This document shows positions 1 through 5,413 of a stretch of 6,875 bases of DNA, one piece after another. The position numbers and the translations under genes are program-made. Under the pieces are notes generated by a model that worked only from the letters and a program-made list of their open reading frames with translations, made no database searches and had not been told where the DNA came from. This DNA is from an uncultured Bacteroidota bacterium (GTDB lineage Bacteria > Bacteroidota > Bacteroidia > Chitinophagales > Chitinophagaceae). Each line of letters begins with the position of its first letter. The first letter of the stretch is position 1. The DNA lies in NCBI GenBank assembly GCA_903835145.1, contig CAILMA010000770.1:1-6875 (forward strand), read 5' to 3'.

Positions 1-47
1 ACACCGCCAAGCGATGTTCCTTTTTTAAGAGTATCAAAGTATTGAAA
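1..47. other. Left-edge sequence downstream of metK, unassigned
   Basis: This short stretch follows the metK stop codon. On the plus strand, frame 1 is open from the edge and ends in TGA at 43-45, reading TPPSDVPFLRVSKY, which could be the C-terminus of a convergent gene. On the minus strand another frame is also open to the edge (ending LKKGTSLGGV) but has no start codon inside the window. Neither reading is long enough to choose between them, and I see no clear terminator hairpin here. Confidence 0.15.
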
Positions 48-1301
48 TTATGCGAGTTTGAACGCTTTTTTCACGTGGTCTACAAAATCAAGTTTTTCCC
101 AAGTGAACAGTTCCACTTCAACTTGCTTGGTGTTGCCATCAGCAGATTTGAATGTTTTTGTCACTGTTTGAGGAACACGGCCCATATGACCATAAGCAGC
201 GCATTCGCTATACATTGGCTGGCGGAGTTTGAGGCGTTTCTCGATGAAGTAAGGACGCATATCAAATACTTCCTGAACGATATCGCTGATCTGGCCATCG
301 GTCATATTCACTTTTGAAGTGCCCTTAGTATCAACAAAAATGCTGGTTGGTTTCGCTACGCCGATGGCGTAAGATACCTGCACAAGTACTTCGCTGCACA
401 CACCGGCCGCAACCAGGTTTTTAGCGATATGGCGGGTAGCGTAAGCTGCTGAACGGTCAACCTTGCTTGGGTCTTTACCTGAGAATGCACCACCACCATG
501 AGCGCCTTTACCACCGTAGGTATCAACAATGATCTTACGACCAGTTAAACCAGTATCGCCGTGAGGTCCGCCAATTACGAACTTACCGGTTGGGTTAATG
601 TGGTATTTAATGTTTTCGTTGAACAGGTGGTTGTATTGAGGGTAGCTTAAAAGAACACGTGGGATAAGGATGTTTTTCACGTCTTTAGAAATCTGTGCTC
701 TCATTTCTACTTCACCGGCAAAGTCATCGTGCTGTGTAGAGATAACGATTGCATCAATTCTTATCGGGGTATTGTCATCGCTATATTCAAGAGTAACCTG
801 ACTCTTTGCATCCGGGCGCAGGTAGGTCATTTCTTTGCCTTCTTTCCTAATGGCAGCAAGCTGCAACAACAGGTTGTGAGAAAGGTCCAGTGCCAGTGGC
901 ATGTAGTTAGCAGTTTCGTTTGTAGCATAACCGAACATCATCCCTTGATCTCCGGCACCCTGGTCTTCTGCATTCTGGCGCTCAACACCTTGATTGATGT
1001 CAGGTGATTGCTCATGAATTGCAGTAATTACAGCACAAGATTCGGCTTCAAATTTATATTCACTTTTAGTGTACCCAATTCTTTTTATTACGTCGCGTGC
1101 AATGGTTTGCACATCAATATAAGTATTGCATTTTACTTCACCGGCGAGCACAACAAGACCAGTTGTAACGAGCGTTTCACAAGCTATTTTTGATTGTGGA
1201 TCCCACGCAAGAAAATTGTCGACAAGTGCGTCAGAAATTTGGTCTGATACTTTATCCGGATGTCCCTCTGAAACCGATTCAGATGTGAAAAGATATGGCA
1301 T
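48..1301 (-). CDS. metK: S-adenosylmethionine synthetase (methionine adenosyltransferase)
   Basis: This cytoplasmic enzyme makes S-adenosylmethionine from methionine and ATP, releasing phosphate and pyrophosphate. It supplies methylation reactions and the activated methyl cycle. The product is 417 residues. The N-terminal ATP/metal motif GHPDK lies at residues 13-17. Family signature 1, [12 protein letters not shown], is at 115-126. The [13 protein letters not shown] segment is at 244-256, and the glycine-rich signature 2, GGGAFSGKD, is at 269-277, followed by [14 protein letters not shown]. It is about 30 residues longer than the 384-residue E. coli enzyme. Much of the excess is an insertion at about 376-398, between AAYGHMGR and FTWEKLD, which I know as typical of Bacteroidota MetK. 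The ATG at 1301 gives the canonical start [17 protein letters not shown], and no Shine-Dalgarno sequence is visible. The gene appears monocistronic in this window, with a possible promoter at 1340-1369. The frame is intact and no key motif is missing. Confidence 0.98.
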   Translation of the reverse strand: MPYLFTSESVSEGHPDKVSDQISDALVDNFLAWDPQSKIACETLVTTGLVVLAGEVKCNTYIDVQTIARDVIKRIGYTKSEYKFEAESCAVITAIHEQSPDINQGVERQNAEDQGAGDQGMMFGYATNETANYMPLALDLSHNLLLQLAAIRKEGKEMTYLRPDAKSQVTLEYSDDNTPIRIDAIVISTQHDDFAGEVEMRAQISKDVKNILIPRVLLSYPQYNHLFNENIKYHINPTGKFVIGGPHGDTGLTGRKIIVDTYGGKGAHGGGAFSGKDPSKVDRSAAYATRHIAKNLVAAGVCSEVLVQVSYAIGVAKPTSIFVDTKGTSKVNMTDGQISDIVQEVFDMRPYFIEKRLKLRQPMYSECAAYGHMGRVPQTVTKTFKSADGNTKQVEVELFTWEKLDFVDHVKKAFKLA

Positions 1302-1339
1302 GTTTGAATACTGTTGTTTAAGTTTTATAAAATTGTCCG

Positions 1340-1369
1340 CAAATTAGGCTTTTATCAACGATTTTACAA
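1340..1369 (-). promoter_or_regulatory. Candidate Bacteroidota-type promoter for metK
   Basis: Read on the minus strand, TTG (1369-1367) is followed by 20 bases and then TAATTTG (1346-1340). This resembles the Bacteroidota primary sigma consensus TTG/TTTG-N19-21-TAnnTTTG, although the -7 element has one base fewer between TA and TTTG than the consensus. Transcription would start about 30 bases before the metK ATG. That leader is too short for a SAM riboswitch. The assignment rests on pattern matching only. Confidence 0.35.
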
Positions 1370-1412
1370 GCTTGATTTGAGGCCGGGCCTTTGTTGTAAA
1401 TATTTATTGGCG

Positions 1413-1432
1413 TTGATTTAACGTTAAATCAA
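1413..1432. repeat. Perfect 20-bp palindrome upstream of metK
   Basis: The half-sites are TTGATTTAAC and GTTAAATCAA with no spacer, so the two strands read identically. It lies 112 bp upstream of the metK start codon and about 45 bp upstream of the candidate -33 element. No T-run follows on either strand, so it does not look like an intrinsic terminator. Its size and symmetry suit a binding site for a dimeric regulator. The presence of the palindrome is certain; the operator role is inference. Confidence 0.5.
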
Positions 1433-1605
1433 TAGCTCCTGGCAGCGGATTGATTAGGTAATCGAGATAAGAAAATAGTAAAAGACAATAGCAGAGTTGT
1501 TCTTTTGTTTCACTTAAAAAGGTAATTATAGAGCAAGAAAAACGACAATTCATTTGGAATCGGCAACCAGACACAGGCGGTCGGGGCTGCCCTTTTAAAA
1601 ACTAT

Positions 1606-1832
1606 TTAAGAAAATACCTTTTCATTTGAGTTGTTCATCATTATTAGACTAATGCACAGGGCATGTCCCGACGGAAAGACTTTTAGCTGCTCTCTGAGCG
1701 CAATAGGCGAATAAGGAACAATGACAAAATAAATCCCGCCATTTGACTTGCTCTTTTTCATTTCTGCATCGTTACAATCCCGCCCTTCAGCGGGATAAAT
1801 AACTCATCATTCTCAGATTTTGCGCCTCGCAT
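1606..1832 (-). other. Two tiny overlapping reading frames, doubtful genes
   Basis: On the minus strand, an ATG at 1832 opens a 24-codon frame starting MRGAKSENDELFIPLKGG and ending at a TGA at 1760-1758. The A, T and G of a second ATG (1761-1759) overlap that stop as ATGA. The second frame runs 51 codons to TAA at 1608-1606 and starts MKKSKSNGGIYFVIVPYSP. The frame containing the first peptide is open upstream of its ATG for 11 more codons, to a TAA. I recognise no domain. No promoter or Shine-Dalgarno sequence is evident, and the frames run across the inverted-repeat structure at 1753-1843. They could be a small coupled gene pair, remnants of a longer gene, or chance. I favour remnant or chance. 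Confidence 0.15.
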
Positions 1833-1843
1833 AAATGAAAAAG
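1753..1843. repeat. Long-range inverted repeat enclosing a GC-rich hairpin
   Basis: CTTTTTCATTT (1753-1763) is perfectly complementary to AAATGAAAAAG (1833-1843). After one mismatch, TGC (1765-1767) pairs with GCA (1829-1831), giving a 14-of-15 stem. Inside it, ATCCCGC (1777-1783) pairs perfectly with GCGGGAT (1790-1796) across the six-base loop CCTTCA. A second copy of AATCCCGCC at 1732-1740 could compete for the same GCGGGAT strand. No T-run follows on either strand, so a plain terminator is unlikely. A structured RNA, a REP-like or other dispersed repeat, or coincidence in AT-rich DNA are the options. I cannot match it to a named RNA family. Confidence 0.35.
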
Positions 1844-2028
1844 CAACTTCGTCATCTGGTAGAATTTAACTCATCAATGTTCCTAACCGAATTGTAGTGT
1901 TTGTAAAATTGTAAAAGAAAGGTAATAAAGTGATAGCTTCTTTAAGAGTAGCGAAATTGAATTTTGTATTGACCAAAACGATAGAAGATGCTAACGTAGG
2001 TCTATAAAAAAATATATTTTTCAAAACG

Positions 2029-2060
2029 TTTGTTTGTTATAAAAAGGGAACCTAACTTTA
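2029..2060 (+). promoter_or_regulatory. Candidate Bacteroidota-type promoter for the NHL-repeat gene
   Basis: TTTG (2029-2032) is followed by 20 bases and then TAACTTTA (2053-2060). This matches the phylum's TTTG-N19-21-TAnnTTTG pattern except for the final base. A second TTTG at 2033-2036 gives a 16-base spacing and is less likely. Just upstream is an AT-only palindrome, AAAAATATATTTTT (2008-2021), which could act like an UP element. Transcription would begin near 2065, leaving a leader of about 35-40 bases that ends in an A-rich run before the ATG at 2103. Confidence 0.45.
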
Positions 2061-2102
2061 CTTGTAGAAAAAGCAATATTTATTTTTTTAAAAAAAAACC
2101 CT

Positions 2103-3437
2103 ATGAAAAACTTAATTCAAATTTGCCTTGCATTGTCATGCATTTTTTTATCTGGCTATTCAGATGCCCAAATTATCTCGACCTATGCCGGAGATACCAC
2201 GAATGGCTACAGCGGAGATGGCTTTGCGGCTACTAATGCACAGTTGAAGCAACCAACAGGAATTGCCGCTGACTGGAATGGAAACATATTTATTGCGGAC
2301 ATGGCTGCAAATTGTGTTAGAAAAGTAGATAAACATGGTATAATTACAACGTTAGCCGGCACCGGAGTTGCGGGTTATAATGGGGATTCAATAGCAGCAA
2401 ATACCGCGCAGCTGTCTTCGCCGCGGGCCGTTGCTTGTGATAGGTTTGGAAACGTTTATATAGGGGATGATTTTGAGAAGATCCGCAAAGTGGATACGAA
2501 TGGTATTATTACTACAATTTATGATGGAGCTATAGTATATGATGGTTCAATCGACAACCTGTACCCACAAACTATTACAGTTGATTGGGCTGGTAATTTA
2601 TATTTTGGCTATAACTATACAATTTATAAGTACAACCCAACCGGTCACCCCACATTATTGATAGCAGCTGGCACAGGCTTACAGTGCCCCAGCGGTTTAA
2701 CTACCGATAGTTTGGGGCATTTATACGTAGCCAACGGAACTGGCAATTCTGGAGAAGTTTTTTTAGTTGACGGAACGGATAGTTTAACTCTTTTGGCAGG
2801 TGGCGGAAGTTGTGGAAGCCGTGGCAGCGGATGTTACACGAGTGCTGTTGGTTTGGGTGCCGGTTTTTTTGGTTTTACCGGAATTGTTCTTGACGATAGT
2901 GGAAATAAATATTTTGCCCAGTGTACGTCAAGCACAATTGTAAAAATGGATACCGCTGGTTTGTGTTCCACTTTTGCTGGCATGTGTAACACGTTTGGTC
3001 ATTCTGGTGACGGTGGCCCCGCGAATGCCGCCATTATATCAATTGGTTTTAGCGCGAATAATTATAATAGTTTGGCGATAGACAGAGAAGGAAATATTTA
3101 TTTTGTTGAGGCATCTGCGCATGCAGTAAGAAAAATAACAATGCATAATGATACTACCCATGTTAGCACCAGTATTTCCGAATCAAAAATACGTAACGAA
3201 TATGGCATTGAGCTTTATCCTGTTCCATGTGATGGAAACTGTGACGTGAATGTATCTTCACCCATTACTGAAATGGCAGAAGTTGTTATCACTAATTCTT
3301 TAGGACAAAGAGTAAAAGAAATTGATTTGGCTACTAATTCAACGCAAAATATTCATTTTAACGCTCCAAGCGGTATATATTTTATTTCAGCAGTGACCTC
3401 TAATGGGAAATATACCTCAAAATTCATTATGCAATAA
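2103..3437 (+). CDS. Secreted six-bladed NHL-repeat beta-propeller protein with type IX secretion sorting domain
   Basis: This is a predicted extracellular or surface protein of 444 residues with unknown ligand. A Sec signal peptide covers about residues 1-22 (KN, then a hydrophobic stretch, then SDA before Gln23). Six NHL-type units follow at about 24-79, 80-134, 135-181, 182-226, 227-286 and 287-348. Their hallmarks are openings such as IISTYAG, IITTLAG and LCSTFAG, a middle such as QPTGIAADWNGNIFIAD, and closings such as VRKVDKHG. After a Ser/Thr-rich linker, residues 369-444 form a type A T9SS C-terminal domain: ELYPVP, then LGQRVKEI, then GIYFISAVTSNGKYTSKFI. Export would be by Sec and then the Por machinery, with removal of the C-terminal domain. 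The mature part has about ten cysteines, including C237/C244, C288/C295 and C376/C380, the last pair inside the sorting domain. The ATG at 2103 directly precedes the signal peptide and has no Shine-Dalgarno sequence. Both neighbours are transcribed the opposite way, so it is probably monocistronic. The architecture is solid but the function is not assigned. Confidence 0.9.
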   Translation: MKNLIQICLALSCIFLSGYSDAQIISTYAGDTTNGYSGDGFAATNAQLKQPTGIAADWNGNIFIADMAANCVRKVDKHGIITTLAGTGVAGYNGDSIAANTAQLSSPRAVACDRFGNVYIGDDFEKIRKVDTNGIITTIYDGAIVYDGSIDNLYPQTITVDWAGNLYFGYNYTIYKYNPTGHPTLLIAAGTGLQCPSGLTTDSLGHLYVANGTGNSGEVFLVDGTDSLTLLAGGGSCGSRGSGCYTSAVGLGAGFFGFTGIVLDDSGNKYFAQCTSSTIVKMDTAGLCSTFAGMCNTFGHSGDGGPANAAIISIGFSANNYNSLAIDREGNIYFVEASAHAVRKITMHNDTTHVSTSISESKIRNEYGIELYPVPCDGNCDVNVSSPITEMAEVVITNSLGQRVKEIDLATNSTQNIHFNAPSGIYFISAVTSNGKYTSKFIMQ

Positions 3438-3544
3438 TGTAGATTGTCGTTAAAAATTTTTTATTTGATATAAATTGATAGTCAACAGGGTATAGCTTAC
3501 AGTTTCCAAACTCCGGATGTCTCGCTGCATCAATAGTTTAAAAC

Positions 3545-3571
3545 ATAAAGTTAAAAATGCAATAACTTTAT
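3545..3571 (-). terminator. AT-rich hairpin across the glmS stop codon, possible weak terminator
   Basis: ATAAAGTTA (3545-3553) and TAACTTTAT (3563-3571) form a perfect 9-bp inverted repeat with a 9-base loop. It overlaps the TAA stop of glmS (3570-3568), and GTTTTAAAC follows on the minus strand. The stem has a single GC pair and the U-tract is short, so termination would be weak. The rest of the convergent spacer (3438-3567) holds a small CATTAT-GCA-ATAATG hairpin over the stop of the NHL-repeat gene (3425-3439) and a run of A then T at 3452-3462. No better terminator is visible. Confidence 0.25.
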
Positions 3572-5406
3572 TCTACAGTAACTGATTTTGCAAGGTTGCG
3601 TGGCTGATCGACATTACAACCTCTCATAATTGCAATGTGGTATGCCAGCAACTGAAGCGGAACAATAGTGATCAATGGCGACAGTATTTCTTCTGTTTCA
3701 GGTACTTCGATGATGTGGTCGGCAAGTGCTCTAATTTGTGTATCGCCCTTGTGCACAACAGCAATAATTCTGCCCTTTCTTGCCTTTACTTCCTGTACGT
3801 TAGAAACTATCTTGTCGTATGCGCTCTTGTTGGTAGCAAGGAACACAACAGGCATGTTTTCGTCTATTAGTGCAATAGGACCGTGTTTCATTTCGGCAGC
3901 AGGGTAGCCTTCAGCATGTATGTAAGAGATTTCTTTCAGTTTAAGCGCACCTTCTAAAGCAACCGGGAAGTTATAACCACGACCGAGATAGAGGAAATTG
4001 GTCGCATCCTTGTAGATGGCAGCTATTTCTTTTATCTGGGCATCCAGTGCAAGCGTTTCTTCAATTTTCTTGCTGATGTTTTCCAGTTCATAAAGTATTG
4101 CCCTGATCTTAGACGTAGGCATGGTGCCTTTCACCATAGCAATCTGCAGTGCAATAAGGGTAATGATGGAAATCTGGGTGGCAAAAGCCTTGGTTGACGC
4201 AACACCTATTTCCGGGCCTGCGTGGGTATAGGAACCTGCGTGAGATGCGCGTGCAATAGAGGAGCCAATAACGTTGCAAATGCCGTAAATGAGGGCCTGC
4301 CGGTCTTTAGCGAGGTCAATTGCGGCGAGTGTATCGGCAGTTTCGCCGGATTGTGAAATTGCTATAACAACATCACTTTCCTTAATTATCGGGTTTCTGT
4401 ATCGGAATTCTGAGGCGTATTCCACTTCAACCGGTATCCTCGCGAGGTCTTCAATAAGGTACTCACCGATGAGGCTGGAGTGCCAGGAAGTACCACAAGC
4501 GGTGATGATAAAACGGTCAGCTTTGTCTATGCGGTTAATGTATTCGTTTAGTCCACCGAGCTTTATCCAACCCTGCGATGCACTCATACGACCGCGGAGC
4601 GAATCTTCGATTGCTTTTGGTTGTTCGTAGATTTCTTTAAGCATAAAGTGCTCAAAGCCACCTTTTTCAATCAATTCAAGCGAGAACTCAAGTTTCTGAA
4701 TAGCATGAGATTTTTCCACATTACCCAAGGTACGTATGGAATAATGGCCATCGCGATTAACTACTGCATATTCCTGATCATCGAGGTACACTACATTTTT
4801 GGTGTATTCAATGATAGGCGAAGCATCAGAAGCAATATAGAATTCATCATCACCAATACCTATAACCAATGGGCTGCCTTTGCGGGCTGCAACAAGCTGG
4901 TTAGGATTTTTTAGGTTTAGAATTACGATTGCGTAAGCACCAACAACTTCGTTGAGCGCAATACGCACGGCATTGTCGAGCGTTGTTTTTTCAGTTTTCT
5001 GAACCTCTTCAATCAGGTTAACCAAAACCTCAGTGTCAGTATCTGAGTGAAATGTATAACCTCTTTTTATCAATTCTTCCTTAAGAGCAGAATAGTTTTC
5101 AATAATTCCGTTGTGAATGATTGCGAGGTCACCAGACTGTGAAATATGGGGATGTGCGTTCTTATCATTAGGGGCACCATGGGTAGCCCATCTTGTATGT
5201 CCTATCCCTATTGTAGCATTAAGGTTGTAATGACCGGCGATTTGTTCGAGGTCATTTACTTTTCCAGCTTTTTTAAAAATAGTCATATTGCCGTTTAACA
5301 AGGCAATACCCGCACTGTCATATCCACGGTACTCGAGTCTTTTCAACCCTTTAATTATAATCGGATAAGCTTCCTTGTTACCTATGTAACCTACTATGCC
5401 ACACAT
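3568..5406 (-). CDS. glmS: Glutamine--fructose-6-phosphate aminotransferase (isomerizing), glucosamine-6-phosphate synthase
   Basis: This cytoplasmic enzyme converts fructose-6-phosphate and glutamine to glucosamine-6-phosphate and glutamate. It is the entry step to UDP-GlcNAc for peptidoglycan and lipopolysaccharide. Its 612 residues compare with 609 in E. coli. The N-terminal class II glutaminase domain has Cys2 as the nucleophile once Met is removed (MCGIVGYIG). It also has GHTRWATHG at 69-77, HNGIIENY at 98-105 and SDTDTE at 121-126. The first SIS domain has ACGTS at 303-307, SQSGET at 351-356 and STKAF at 404-408. The second has LGRGYNFPVALEGALKLKE at 474-492, HAEGYPAAEMKHG at 497-509, and the C-terminal LAKSVTVE with the conserved lysine. 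All expected catalytic residues are present. The ATG at 5406 lies only 7 bp after the stop of the upstream DUF4270 gene, so the two are probably co-transcribed. That gap leaves no room for a glmS ribozyme. No Shine-Dalgarno sequence is seen. Confidence 0.98.
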   Translation of the reverse strand: MCGIVGYIGNKEAYPIIIKGLKRLEYRGYDSAGIALLNGNMTIFKKAGKVNDLEQIAGHYNLNATIGIGHTRWATHGAPNDKNAHPHISQSGDLAIIHNGIIENYSALKEELIKRGYTFHSDTDTEVLVNLIEEVQKTEKTTLDNAVRIALNEVVGAYAIVILNLKNPNQLVAARKGSPLVIGIGDDEFYIASDASPIIEYTKNVVYLDDQEYAVVNRDGHYSIRTLGNVEKSHAIQKLEFSLELIEKGGFEHFMLKEIYEQPKAIEDSLRGRMSASQGWIKLGGLNEYINRIDKADRFIITACGTSWHSSLIGEYLIEDLARIPVEVEYASEFRYRNPIIKESDVVIAISQSGETADTLAAIDLAKDRQALIYGICNVIGSSIARASHAGSYTHAGPEIGVASTKAFATQISIITLIALQIAMVKGTMPTSKIRAILYELENISKKIEETLALDAQIKEIAAIYKDATNFLYLGRGYNFPVALEGALKLKEISYIHAEGYPAAEMKHGPIALIDENMPVVFLATNKSAYDKIVSNVQEVKARKGRIIAVVHKGDTQIRALADHIIEVPETEEILSPLITIVPLQLLAYHIAIMRGCNVDQPRNLAKSVTVE

Positions 5407-5413
5407 TGGTTAG

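Larger units (their letters stand above)
1302..2102. other. 801-bp intergenic region between divergent metK and the NHL-repeat gene
   Basis: No protein of recognisable family is encoded here. Going rightwards it contains a TTG-N20-TAATTTG promoter candidate for metK (1340-1369), a small GC-rich inverted repeat AGGCC-G-GGCCT (1380-1390), a perfect 20-bp palindrome (1413-1432), a short GGG/CCC hairpin followed by TTTT (1583-1596), two tiny overlapping minus-strand reading frames (1606-1832), an 11-bp inverted repeat enclosing a GC-rich hairpin (1753-1843), a tandem TTGTAAAA doublet (1901-1916), an AT-only 14-bp palindrome (2008-2021), and a promoter candidate for the downstream gene (2029-2060). 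It is long for a spacer between two ordinary genes in this kind of genome, so a small RNA, a small gene or a decayed mobile sequence is possible. None is proven. Confidence 0.6.

Noticed and set aside
1302..1440. SAM riboswitch in the metK leader
   Set aside because: The inferred leader is only about 30 bases, and I see no conserved SAM aptamer architecture further upstream. The 1413-1432 palindrome is better explained as a DNA site.
1583..1596. GGGGCTGCCC followed by TTTT as an intrinsic terminator
   Set aside because: The stem is only three base pairs and the T-run four bases, and no recognised plus-strand gene ends nearby.
1652..1714. 20-codon plus-strand frame MHRACPDGKTFSCSLSAIGE
   Set aside because: It is very short, lies opposite the 51-codon minus frame, and has no start signal or family match I can name.
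1901..1916. Tandem TTGTAAAA doublet as a CRISPR or iteron array
   Set aside because: There are only two 8-bp units with no spacers and no further copies, in AT-rich DNA.
2030..2236. 68-codon plus-strand frame overlapping the start of the NHL-repeat gene
   Set aside because: It is in a different frame from the clear signal peptide and propeller, covers the promoter candidate and has no recognisable domain.
5407..5413. glmS ribozyme or leader regulation of glmS
   Set aside because: Only 7 bp separate the upstream stop from the glmS start, and the ribozyme is known mainly from Gram-positive bacteria.
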